64,000 bases of DNA from Gnetum montanum (taxonomy: Eukaryota; Streptophyta; Gnetopsida; Gnetales; Gnetaceae): positions 215,992 through 279,991 of the forward strand of contig MNCI01010443.1 in NCBI GenBank assembly GCA_015680685.1, written 5' to 3'. A model generated the notes under the pieces. The model was not told where the DNA came from. It searched no databases and was given only the letters and a program-made list of their open reading frames with translations. The position numbers and the translations under genes were made by a program. Below are positions 48,701 through 59,200 of the stretch, one piece after another (positions within the stretch are counted from its first letter, which is position 1; the number at the start of each line of letters is the position of its first letter).

Positions 48701-49260
48701 GAATGAAACCAGCCTGATAAAGTTTGGTGATCTCATTGCAAACTGCCAATGCCACCTTAGGTTTAACCTTTCATGCTTTTTGCTTCACTGGCCTCAATTT
48801 TGGATCAAGGATAATATTATGCTAGATGATTCGATGGTCCAATCCGGGCATATCCGTGTATGACTAAGTGAATTCCTTTATGTTGTCCCTAAGCACATCC
48901 TCTATGTCTTTGGCGAGTTGAGGTTGCAGTAATGTACTTAGTTTTAATATTTTAATTTCTCCATCAAGCATGGTGATGGGGGTTTCGGTCAACGGGTCTT
49001 CAGTGATGTTTTTAGCTTCTATGTCAAGGGCCTTTGTCATACCTTTGTAGTTATCTATCATTTGTCATGTTGAGGCTATGACTGCATCGTCCATTGATAA
49101 ACTTAAGTGGATGAGATTTATGTCGATGTCCCTTGCGATCTTTTCGTGCGACCCATCGATGATCAATGGTGCGGATAAATGTTGATAATCCATCGGGCTT
49201 GCTCTTGCCAAGGAACAGAGAGTAGAATGAGCTAATAGGTATTATTCCATGTTCTCTAGC
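45706..49260 (-). pseudogene. Tat-like Ty3/gypsy pol, copy B1
   Basis: RT region about 49070-47900 in several frames: 'ILKLSTLLQPQLAKDIEDVL' (about 48950), the FMDGF region, a YVDD box near 48330, and 'VHFEWTPQCQEAFNNIK' (about 48000). A 451-codon frame (47758-46403) carries the end of the native RNase H ('SWIARWKAMIAEFDLHYI') and then the second RNase H: 'NFDGASTSRGGSAAAVITY', 'AEYEGLLRGL', 'ADALATLAL'. Integrase follows: HHCC finger 'HDGLCGGH' and 'CSTCQRH', 'GLDLIGPITL', then 'IIDNRLQFSS', 'SSPYYPQSNGQVEATN' in the next frame (46475-45949). The GPY/F part reads 'FSANWEGPYLVTKVYDNGAF' near 45830. Two RNase H domains mark the Tat lineage. Frameshifts split it. No gag or protease upstream. 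Confidence 0.9.
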
Positions 49261-49304
49261 AGCGTAAGTCATGTGTACATGCATGATGGTCGTTTATCGT
49301 CACA

Positions 49305-49480
49305 CCGGGACACATGGCAGTTTAAGGCCTTACCGGGCCGTGGGTGGTAGTTTAAGGCCTTACCAGGCCGCCATGGTAGTTTAAGGCCATACCGGGCCGA
49401 AGGGGGTTTTTATGTGGCAGTTTAAGGCCTTACCAGGCTGCGGGTGACAGTTTAAGGCCATATCGGGCCGAATGTTTATC
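49305..49480. repeat. Array with core GGCAGTTTAAGGCCTTACCG
   Basis: Five copies of 'GGTAGTTTAAGGCCTTACCAGGCC'-like units of about 30-40 bp. On the pol strand it reads AAGGCCTTAAACTGCC, the same core as at 26340-26600. It lies between the start of pol B1 and the putative primer-binding site. Confidence 0.85.
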
Positions 49481-49492
49481 GTAAAATTTGCA

Positions 49493-49509
49493 CAGGAGAG
49501 TCTACGCCA
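49493..49509 (-). other. Possible primer-binding site of Tat-like unit B1
   Basis: On the minus strand TGGCGTAGACTCTCCTG follows CCGAACATTT. Tat/Ogre elements are known to use tRNA-Arg-type sites beginning TGGCGACTC; the match here needs a 2-nt insertion. The second unit (60006-59989) reads TGGCTCAGACTCTCTTG. If real, an LTR would end at 49513 in ..CCGAACA. That LTR would have to contain or adjoin the accessory gene, so the call is weak. Confidence 0.28.
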
Positions 49510-49694
49510 AAATGTTCGGTGTGGACTTCTAAAGTTGGTTTACAAGGGAATCAGGATGTGGTAGTATTTATTTTTTTTTAAATATATATATATATTTTAT
49601 TTTTGAACAAATTTTGATTAAAATGAGTAAAAAAAAGCAAAAAGAGACACACCGCAAGGCAGCGGCGGCAGTAGTGGTGGCAACGATAGAGTGC

Positions 49695-49702
49695 TATATA
49701 AA
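49695..49702 (+). promoter_or_regulatory. TATA box of accessory gene, copy B1
   Basis: TATATAAA in the context GTGCTATATAAAGGGCAGGGG. The whole 45-bp neighbourhood, through GGTGTCATTTGCAAA, is conserved at 60186 in the second unit. It lies about 260 bp upstream of the first exon, points away from pol, and is preceded by an A/T run (49565-49600). An AAACCCTAA telo-box-like motif follows at 49801. Confidence 0.65.
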
Positions 49703-49960
49703 GGGCAGGGGTGTCATTTGCAAACATTACGAATTTGAAGTGAGCGTAGACATCGAGTGTAAGTGTAAGCGTAGAAGACCCGGTGTAAGCGTAAACCACT
49801 AAACCCTAAGCATAAGCGTAAACGGTGAAACCCTGAGCGTAAGCGTACACGACCAAACCCTGGTGTAAACGTAGAGCGTAGAGGTCAAAGCGTCAGCGTA
49901 GACATCCCAACTCAACATGAGCGTAAAGACTCCAACTTGGCGTAAAGGCTCAGTGTAGGC

Positions 49961-52900
49961 ATGAGCGATTTTGACCCTCAGCGTAAACCTATCGATCCCA
50001 GTGTAGAGGATGTTGAAATGGGTAAGGGGAAGGAAGTGGAAGGCCAGGGGAGGAAGGGACCTGACCTGACTTTCACAGAGGAGAGCGATGCCATGCTGCA
50101 GTATCTGCCCAGGCTGAGGGTTCCATTATGGCCTGGATCGTCACACAGGTATGCTCTGATCCTGCCTCTGTTAGTTATTTTCATCTGTACATGTTTCGTA
50201 GCGTAGACAGTCTCGATAGCGTAGAGGGTTTCGGCATATACGCTCGGTGTAGAGAGTTAGCGTAGAGGGTTTCTATACGCTGAGCGTAAGTTCACAGCGT
50301 AGAAGGTCTCTATAGCATACAGCGTATACTGTACATAGCTTAAGTTTTTTGTAGCGTAATCTGTTTTGTTAATGCACAGCGTAAATGATTTTACCAGCAT
50401 GAAGTGTAGATGATTTTATTAGTATGAAGCGTAGACAATTTTCACAGCGTATACGCTGACTTTTTTTTTACGGCATATACGCTGACTGTTTACATAGTGT
50501 TCAACGTAAATTGTTTACACAATGTTTAGCGTAGACTATTTACATGGTGTTCAGCGTAAACTGTTTACACAGTGTTCAACGTAAACTGTTTACACAGCAT
50601 ATACGCTGAAGGCTTTTACGACGTATACGCTGAGGGTTTTTATGGCGTATACACTAAGTGAACACGGTTCTTGGCAGCGTATACGCCGAGTTAGGCAACA
50701 TATACGTTGAGCGTAAACGGTTCTTGGAAGTGTATACGCTGAGTTAGGCAGCGTAGTTCTTGGTAGCGTATACGCTGAGCGTAAACAGTTGGTAATTTTT
50801 TCTAAGTATCTTCCTGAAACGTGAAGTTTTGTATTTTGTTTCGTTTTTATGTATGGCCAATTTACCGTGGCATTTTGTTGCTTTCAGGGACACCGAACCT
50901 TTTCTCCTGGTGGTTGAGCTCGTTGGAGTATTGACGTGGTTTGGCCCCATTGAGACCGATGAACCTACCCCTGATTTGATTGTTGACAATAATGGGATCT
51001 AGTTCAGGGAAGGGGCCTACGAATTCCTTACCTTCATGCTGGACAGATTCAAGGTGGTGATCTGGTCACACCTGAAAGAACAAGTGGCCCAGAGCGTGCT
51101 TGAGGCGATGTTGTTGGGAGCCTCAAAGGGTATCAAGGTCTTCATGGAAGACATTAACGAGGGGCCGTTTATAATCGAGGACGGTTCTTTTAGCGGGCCT
51201 AGGTCTACATGCCCGTTAGCGCGTGTGTGGGCCAAATTGCTGCGAGGGCATGATTATCTCAACAACACCCTATTTTTAGCCGTGCGTGCACACACACTAT
51301 TCCAGAACCCTCTTGGAATAGTGTACCGGGTGGATAGGTAGGATCGTTTAAGCTTGTTGTTTCTGTTTTTTATGTCGTTTGGCATTTGCTTCTGTTTTGA
51401 CATCCATTCTTTTGTAGGCCCCAAGTCAACCCAGATGGAACATGCGTTGAGGATGATGGGCTTGCTCTAGCTCGTACTGCTCTAGAGACCTTTATGGTGG
51501 GTCCCACACTTCGTGGAGCTGTGTTAGCTCAAACTAAGGATGATATTGTCCACTTTCACAAATGGTTCTCTAGAGCATTCGCACTGTGCAAAGCTCATGT
51601 ATGGTTGCATGGAGATTGATCACATAAGGGACCAATTTTTCCTCGTGACTCTGACTTGGGTAGCACATCTAAGTCCACAACTGAAGGTAAATGACAATAT
51701 TTTCTAGATGGGTTAACATGTTTATTCAACTGCTGGGGGTTATACTGATGTAATGGTTTCAAATTGTATCTACAGTTGATGTCCCTCCCAGTGGAGACCC
51801 TGTTACAACAGGGCGAACTGAGACTACCCTGTCAATGAAGTTCAGGGAGGCTAGTAAGGCTTAAAAATGGTTGCGCACTCATGCCCCATCGTCCATCATC
51901 CATTGTTTAGATGATGCTGGCCTTACGACCCTGAGCCCTGATGTGTCAATAGCAGAAATGATCGGGATCGTGGATTCCTTCGATGAGTCTCTCTCTTACT
52001 ACAGCACCCAAATTAAGGGTGTTAAGATAGTTTTCTATCTGTTGCCTGAATTATTTTCGAACCTATTTGGTATACCAGCGGATGGTATAAGTGTAGCTTT
52101 AGACTGGGCTCATAAAGAGCTTCATACGGTTCGTGAATTAGAGGACTGGTTGGGTGTTACCAAGGATGCTAAGGGATTCCCTATGTAGGGGAAGTCAAAA
52201 GTTGAGGAAGTTAATGAATTATATCCCCTTTTTAGGGCACGGGTATTCCCTAAATCCCTTTCCTAGGTGTAGAGTCTTGGTGTTGAGGCTATGCATATTA
52301 TGCAAACCGTCCTAGAAATCGGAATGCGTTATAACTGGGCCCAATTTTTGTTGTCAGGACTGCATAAGGAGATAGTGCGATTGCGCTCAAATGTTGAGGC
52401 GTAGTCCCACTTTACCTTTGCCTTCTTTGTCAGTTATATTTGCCACTTAGCAGAGTTTCTGGTGGTTCATATAGACAATAAGTATGTTCTACAAGATCGA
52501 GGTCAATTATCCCGCCCATGAATCAACCATTTGTTTGAAACAGCCAAGTCCCAAGATGCACCTGAGGGAATTGATGAATCTGTATCTATCACGACAGGGG
52601 GATCATCTGGTACCTCAATCCACACACATGACAGTGTGGGGTTGGAACCATACGACGTGCCTTATACTACGAAAATAGCAGAACAGGTCATCAAAGAGAC
52701 CATTGGCAAGGCCAAGTCGAAGCTGACAAAGCGTGAACATTCAACCAAGGAGGCCTCAAATGTGGACAAGCCACAGGTGAAGTGCATATGGTTCAAGATG
52801 CCTATCCGAGGTAAGTAAACCTAGTACAGTTATTGCTTTATCGTTTTCATCTTATTCACAATTTTTATTTTGACCGCTTACATGCCATTGATGCCTTCAG

Positions 52901-53580
52901 ACCTGACTCGAGAAGTGAGGAGGCAGGAATTAGAGACTATCATTGAAGAGGAGGAAGCTTCAACAGAGTTAGTGACCGATGAGGAAGAGGTCAGCAAGGA
53001 TCAGGTGGAAAAGACAGAGGAGCTATGGGAAGACACCACAGAGACCGAATTGGTGGATGACCAGAGCGGTGTCGATGAAATGTTTAGTAGCTTTCTCAAG
53101 GGAAGGTTGGACCATGGCGACCCTCCAAACCCAGAAGGGGACAGGGAACACGGTATGTTTTCTTTTATTTTATTACATCGATTTGTGAGTTGTTGTTTCC
53201 ATGGTAATTTATTTTTATGTTTTTCATCCCTTCCAAATAAAGGTAGTGAAACCAGAACAATGCGACTGGACTTGCCCATGAAAATGGTTCCCCCTGAAAG
53301 GACTGCGGAGGTGGGACCGTCTTGCACTCGTGGGCCATTTACTTGGATAGAGATGCCAAGTAAAATGGATTTTGTGGCTGGTGTACCGTCCGATATCGTT
53401 GGTCTCTGGCTAGAAGGAAACAGAAACTGGGGGATCAAGGGACACGCACAGAAGACCCTACCTTCGCTTGAGGGCAAGTTGGAATTAACGAAGGCAGAGT
53501 ACCTTGAGTGGTCCACACGCAGATCAGAGAAGGATTTCCCCGAACGTACACCGAAGTGCTATATGCTGGGTTATATGTAA
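49961..53580 (+). pseudogene. Unrecognised multi-exon accessory gene, copy B1
   Basis: Six exons: 49961-50148, 50888-51337, 51417-51686, 51776-52810, 52901-53152, 53243-53580 (stop TAA). All five introns are GT-AG and the phases agree. About 843 codons. Exon 1 begins 'MSDFDPQRKP'; a second ATG (50018) is possible and the first is lost in copy B2. Exon 2: 'TEPFLLVVELVGVLTWFGPI', 'RFKVVIWSHL', 'NNTLFLAVRAHTLFQNP'. Exon 4: 'LFSNLFGIPADGI', 'HKELHTVRELEDWLGV', 'GMRYNWAQFL'. Exon 5 is very acidic. Exon 6: 'RGPFTWIEMPSKMDF', 'LEGNRNWGI'. No signal peptide or membrane segment is evident. It is antisense to, and divergent from, pol B1. Damage: stops in exons 2, 3 and 4 (for example 51000, 51617, 52186) and one extra C at the start of exon 3. 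Stops at 52186 and near 52264 are shared with B2. Family unknown to me. Confidence 0.82.
50205..50790. repeat. Intron 1 array of AGCGTAAACTGTTTACAC and GCGTATACGC words
   Basis: The first intron of copy B1 is almost wholly built from 'CAGCGTAAACTGTTTACACA'-like and 'GCGTATACGCTGAGCGTAAA'-like words. AAACAGTTTAC-type parts pair with each other, and GCGTATACGC is palindromic. The equivalent intron of B2 (60680-61400) has the same composition but a different copy number and order, so the array is turning over rapidly. Confidence 0.85.
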
Positions 53581-53971
53581 ACGATGTAACATGCCTAAAG
53601 AAGAGTGTAAATAGCGTAATTGATGCAAAAAGAGCATAAACATAAAAGACTGTAAACAGTATACATGCAACAATTAATGCAAACTGTAATAGATTTTAGT
53701 AAGAAAATGTAACAATGGTATTTCAAAATGAGAGTTACAATGCACCAGTCTAACGTAGTTGTGGCTTTGACACAAGGCAGACAAATAGCCCCTGTGGATG
53801 CAGGGATGACTGTTGGCTAGTTCAAAACTATAGGCACAGTGTAGAGGCTGTATGCTCAACGTACAAGGTTGTCCAACATACAAGGTTCTCTGCTCTGGTT
53901 CTCAGCGTCTCTATTTTTCTCTCTAGTTTGCCTAAAATTCCCGACTATTTAGATCTAGTGAAAAATTGGGG

Positions 53972-53979
53972 TTTTTATA
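53972..53979 (-). promoter_or_regulatory. TATA box of array LTR-like block (right copy)
   Basis: TATAAAAA on the minus strand in CCTGTATAAAAACCCC. Conserved at 43641-43634. It lies about 390 bp from the accessory-gene stop and reads into that gene from behind, so its transcript would be antisense to the gene. Confidence 0.58.
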
Positions 53980-54054
53980 CAGGTTTAGCGTGACACATGG
54001 TGCATTGACTAGGCATGAAAGAATAAAATTTACAAGTGTACAACATGTCACATC

Positions 54055-54440
54055 TGCTGGGCGTATACGCTGTATCAGGCGGGCGTAGACTGTGGGCGTA
54101 TACGCTGGTCATTGAGGGCGTATACGCTAGATGTACTGGGCATATACACTGAACGTATACGCTGTGGATGCTGGCGTATACGCTGGATGTTCTGGGCGTA
54201 TATGTTGTCTGCTGGGCATATACGCTGGGTGTATATGCTAATGGTTGCTCTAATTGTATGAGTTGTTGCCTTGTACCAAACCTTGCTCTGCAATGCTGTT
54301 TCCATGCCGTCTTCGGGGATTATGTGCCAGGCGTATACATCAGTTGTACCTGCTGAGCGTACATGTGAGGGGTCTACGCTGGGCATATATGCTAGGGATG
54401 CAATCTGGGGCGTATACATTGGGCGTATATGCTAAGAATA
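54055..54440. repeat. Array of GCGTATACGC palindromes (right unit)
   Basis: About fifteen copies of 'GGGCGTATACGCTG'-like words, many with the perfect palindrome GCGTATACGC and some decayed to GCATATACGC or GCGTATATGC by CG-to-CA/TG changes. It corresponds to 43730-44060. Confidence 0.85.
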
Positions 54441-55869
54441 CATACTTAGCATAAACTAAGTATTTCAAGCTCCGAAGTTGCCAGATTTGATAATAGATTC
54501 CGTGGTCATCTATGGGTCCCTGGGACCTACTTCTTGTTGAGTTCGACTCCTCTTGAAGCTGTCTATAGGGCCCTAGAGCTTCATCCATGCTGAGGAACAT
54601 CATGAATTAGCCCAGTTCTTGTTGGAGAAGTACTAAGCTCGAAATTTTTGTGGTGTTTCATTGGCCCCTCTTTGTTGACGCTTGGAGGAATCGACCTGAG
54701 AAGCGTCGACAAAGAAGTGCAAAACACCACAAGAAACTCGATAAAGACTCTGTCCTTTGCCACGTGACTAGACATCATCGTATCATGTTCAATAGTACAT
54801 GGAATTGCGAAAGTTAAATCTGTAGTTGGTAGGAAAATGGATATTGTGGGGATTGGGAATTGACCAAGGGATTGTGCTTGGTAAAGGGGATGTGCTGGTG
54901 TGTATCATGATGATCCTTGTCAATAGCCATTATTTAGCAGACTTGGAATCAAGGCATGCGATGTGCATCCTTTGCCTGAACAAGAATCTTGTTAATTTCC
55001 AAGAGGACTTGTTGGCGAGACCAAAGCCACGTGATGATGTGTTGCATTCTTTGGAGGAACAAGGTCCTTGTTTAGTGTTTTAGGGGGAACCTATTGGCAA
55101 AGAGCCAAAGCCATGCAACGGGATGTCACTCAATTATTTTTGACATAAGTATTTATTTTCAAGACAACTGTCATCTCGTCTTATGTTTGTTTTTGAGATT
55201 TTTTGGAAGAAGCTTTGTTTTGATCTTGTACTCATGCTCAAGTGCTATGTTGTGTGTTGCAACTGCTTCAAAGTGTTAAGTGTGCAACAACATGCTCAAA
55301 GTTTTGAGTGTACTAGGTGTACCAGAGGTGTGGCTGAGTAGAGTATGTTGATGAATAAATAGGAAATGTACCAGGAAATGGGGATGTACTAGTGAATGGT
55401 TTGATTTAGTCTTGCCACGTGTGCTATGAACGTCTCACCTTGCTACTTATGATGAAGTGCATTCTTGTACGAACACCTCTGAGTGTCATCCTGCAAACAC
55501 AACTCCAAGAGAACAAGAAAACCATGGGTGAGTAAGCAGGCTTAGACTTGAATGGCAACTGGTGAAACAAAGGCACTGGATGAGATGTCTAGCACGGTAT
55601 ATGGCTAGCAGCAAAGTTGTGAGGATTGACCGATGGTGAGCGATGTAGCGATTTTGATGAAGTTTGAATGCAGCCATGGATTGGGGAACCAGAGATGAAA
55701 TTGCCAATTTATAGTCTTAGTGGAGTATCATGGGTTAGTTTTATGTCATGACCCATTGGACATTGCCCGTTTAGCGTTGTGGGGGATGGTACATTGCCAG
55801 TTTCCAGTCTTGGGGGACCGCGAAGAGGAAAACCAGTTTATAGTCTTAGCAGACTCCGACAAGTGAGAC

Positions 55870-56225
55870 TGTGGTAGTTTACTGTCATACGAGATGGGTG
55901 CTAGTTTATTGTCATTGCAAACACTATGTGGTATCATTTTATCGTCATGATGCCAGGATGAGCTGTGGTATCAGTTTTAAGTCATGGTTCCAGGATTGCT
56001 CTATGGTATCGGTTTACCGTCATGATTCCAGGACAAGCTGTGGTATCAGTTTTAAGTCATGGTTTGAGGACTGCTCTATGGTATCAGTTTACCATCATGA
56101 TTTCAGGATGAGCTGTGGTATCAATTTTAAGTCATGATTCCAGGACTGCTCTATGGTATCGGTTTACCATCATGATTCCAGGATGAGCTGTGGTATCAGT
56201 TTATAGTCATGACGCCAAGACTCAC
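55870..56225. repeat. 3' UTR tandem array, unit about 45-48 bp (right unit)
   Basis: Seven or so copies of 'GTGGTATCAGTTTTAAGTCA' plus TGATTCCAGGACTGCTCTA. Alternating GTTTACCGTCATGA and GTTTTAAGTCATGG versions suggest a two-part higher-order unit of about 90 bp. It has more copies than the left unit (45530-45705). Confidence 0.85.
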
Positions 56226-56239
56226 ACGTACCTGAGCTT

Positions 56240-59200
56240 GTACTTAAATATAGAATGGTTTCAGGAACAAGTGATTAGTTGGATTTGCAAGCTCACACCC
56301 TTTCATATCAGCTAACTTGAATGCTCCATTGTCATATGCTTTAGTGACTAAGTAGGGCCTGTCCTAGTTGGCTAAGAATTTATCCGGGTGTTCCCAAATG
56401 GCCTTAAGTACAAGGTCGCCTTCTTTGATGGGATGCTTATGAATGTCGTACCGATGGCGTTGTCATTGCTATTTTTGGTACCATTCAATCTGATTGAGTG
56501 CACATATGCGTTCCTCCTCCACCGAATCCAAGTCAATGATGCGTAGATCATTGTTTTTCTCTTTGTCCAGGAGTCTAAAAAGTGTGATCCTTAAATATGG
56601 CACCTGCAATTCCAGAGGTAAAACAGCTTCTGATCCATAAACAAGGCTATATGGCATTTTACCTATTGAAGTTTGATGTGTCATGCGATATGCCCACAAT
56701 GCGTATACCAGTTGTTCGTGCAATCTTCTCTTGCTTTGGGTAAGCATCTTTTTAAGTATTGTGATGATGGTTTTGTTTGTTGCCTTTACTTGCCCATTGC
56801 TCTTAGGGTAGTAAGGGGATGAAAATGAGTTTTTGATCCCTAGGCTTTCACAGAAGGTTTTGGTTTCGGCACTGCTAAATTATGGCCCATTGTCAATGAT
56901 GATGGTCATGGGAATGGCAAAACAGGTTACAATATTTTTGAGAACAAAGTTGCATATGTGTTTAGATGTGGTCCTTCGAAGGGGCACAACTTCTACCCAC
57001 TTCATGAAATATTCTGTTGCGATTATGATGAAACTATGCCCTGTAGAAGATGAGGGTGTTATTGGTCCGATAAGGTCCAACCCCCACTTTTGAAAGGGCC
57101 ACGTGATTTGTGCTATATGCAACTCATTTGGTGGGACATGGATTAGATTACTATGTCTTTGACAGGTACTGCATGTTTTAACCTTGGAAAGATAATCATA
57201 CTCCATGTGTGGCCAATAATAGCCTAGACTTCTTGTCTTTGTTGCCATTGCTTTTGGTGCTATGTGTCCTTCGCATAGTCCATCGTGAACTTGCTCAACG
57301 ATGGTTTGGGCATCAGTACTACCAACGCATATTAGCAATATGCCTTCATAGGATCGACAACACAATGTGTCCCCTACCAGTGCATATTGCCTAGAACGTT
57401 TTCATACCACGTCTTTTTGTGCATTCGTTAAGTGTTGTGGTGTTTCGCCACGTAGAAGGTAATCTTTTATGTCATCATACCATTCTATCATGTGTGTTGT
57501 ACTAACGGATGCAATTGGCAACGTATCAGGAGTATCAGTTATTGGTTTGGCACAACTGATTATGGAGCTTGGTAATGTATGGAACATGTCAGGCGATATG
57601 TTTAATGCTAAGGTGGCCAGTGCGTCTGTGATAGTATTATCGTTTCTAGAGACATATTGCACATCGATGCTTTCAAATCGCCTCATTAAATGTTTTGCCA
57701 AGTCACAGTATGGTTGTAAATGTTGGGCTTTGCATGTATAAATATCTGTGATTTTGTTAAAAACCAGTTGTGAATCTCTTCTAACCACTAGTCGTGTGAA
57801 GTCTGAAGCTAGTGCTGCTATGAGTCCTCTAAAGAGGCCTTCGTACTCTGCCATGTTGTTGGTACAATGAAACTTGAAATGATAAGCAAAGGGTCTGATC
57901 TCCCTGGAGGGATAGGTGATGACGGAGGTAGCACTTCCCCCTCAAGAGGTGGATGCTCCATCAAAGTTTAGAATGGCATCATAGTCATTGGGTACTATGT
58001 CTATTGCGATTATATTTTCATCCAGGAATTCTGGCTCTATCATTGCTTGATCGTGCATTGGTGACATGGCCATTTGATTTGCTATGGCTTGACCCTTAAC
58101 TAATGATTGCGCTATGTAATGTAGGTCAAACTCGGCTATCATGGCTTTCCAACGGGCTATCCAACTTGTCTCGTAAATATTTCCGGTGATGGCTCTGAGT
58201 ACATTATCCTTGCAGATTATGTTAACTTGATTACGAAAGAAGTAATGTCACCATTTTCTTAGAGAAAAGAACAAAGCTAAACATGACTTCTCCACCTCGT
58301 TATACTTTTTCTCATGGGCAACTAATGCATGACTTAAGTAATAGACAGGGACTTTGGTTCCATCATTTTTTTTTTGGCAGAGCATAGACATCATTGATGA
58401 ATTCGAAGTGGCGAGGTAGATGTAAAATGGTTTATCATTTTAAGGTGGATAAACCGTGGGTAATCGGGCAAGTGCCATTTTAATATTATCGAATGCTTCT
58501 TGGCACTGGGGAGTCCATTCAAAATGGACGTTCTTGTGTAACAAGTGATTCATAAGTTTTAATTTGTCTATTAGTTTTTCTATGAACCTTATAATGAACT
58601 GTAATCTACCTTGTAGACCTCGAAGTTCGGTAAGGTTGCCAGGTGGTTTTAAGTTTGTTATGGCCTTAACTTTATCGGGGTCTACCCGTATCCCTACTTC
58701 CAAGGCTATGAATCCAAGCATTTTGCCTATTTTGATGTCGAAGACGCATTTCTTTGGGTTAAGTCTCAGTTCATATTTTAAACAACGTTTTAGTACTAAG
58801 TAAAGATCTTGTACATGTTGTTTCGATGTCTTCGATTTAACTACAATGTCATCCACATAGTCGTTGAGTGAGTGTAACATGTAATCGCTAAAAATGAATG
58901 TCATGGCCCTTTGATATGTGGCCCTAGCATTCTTGAGACTAAAGGGCATCATTGTATAACAAAAGGTTCCCCATGGTGTCATAAAAGTAGTCCAGAGCTG
59001 GTGTTCCGGGTTAATGCGTATTTGGTTGTATCCTAAGAAACCATCCATAAAAGATAATAGGGCATGCCCAACGGTTGACTCAACAAGTTGATTGATGCTA
59101 GGTAGGGTAAAATCATCTTTTATGGTTGCAACATTTAGATCTCGGAAGTCAATGCATAAGCGAATACTTTCGTTCTTTTTCGGGACGATGACCATGTTGG

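Larger units (their letters stand above)
53581..56240 (-). repeat. LTR-like block of array unit, right copy
   Basis: Same plan as 43241-45720. From pol B2 leftwards: 3' UTR array (56225-55870), non-coding interior (55860-54450), palindromic array (54440-54055), TATA box (53979-53972), U5-like part to the accessory-gene stop at 53580. The two blocks align throughout with scattered substitutions. A plus-strand open frame at 54826-55083 is not intact in the sister block and is not called. It joins pol B2 to the gene of B1, as expected if one LTR is shared by two units of a multimer. Confidence 0.55.

Noticed and set aside
49051-49284. A 77-codon frame before RT of B1 (and 59578-59811 in B2) as a separate protein
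   Set aside because: It overlaps the pol N-terminal frame out of phase; conservation between units follows from DNA similarity alone.
52870-53580. A single long ORF of 236 codons as an intact protein
   Set aside because: It reads through an intron (53153-53242) with good GT-AG borders that matches B2 and has a counterpart in copy C; the codons inside the intron are not conserved.
49513-53580. A giant LTR containing the accessory gene, ending at the PBS-like site 49493
   Set aside because: Possible, but the PBS match needs a 2-nt insertion and no matching TG/CA ends were found; boundaries left open.
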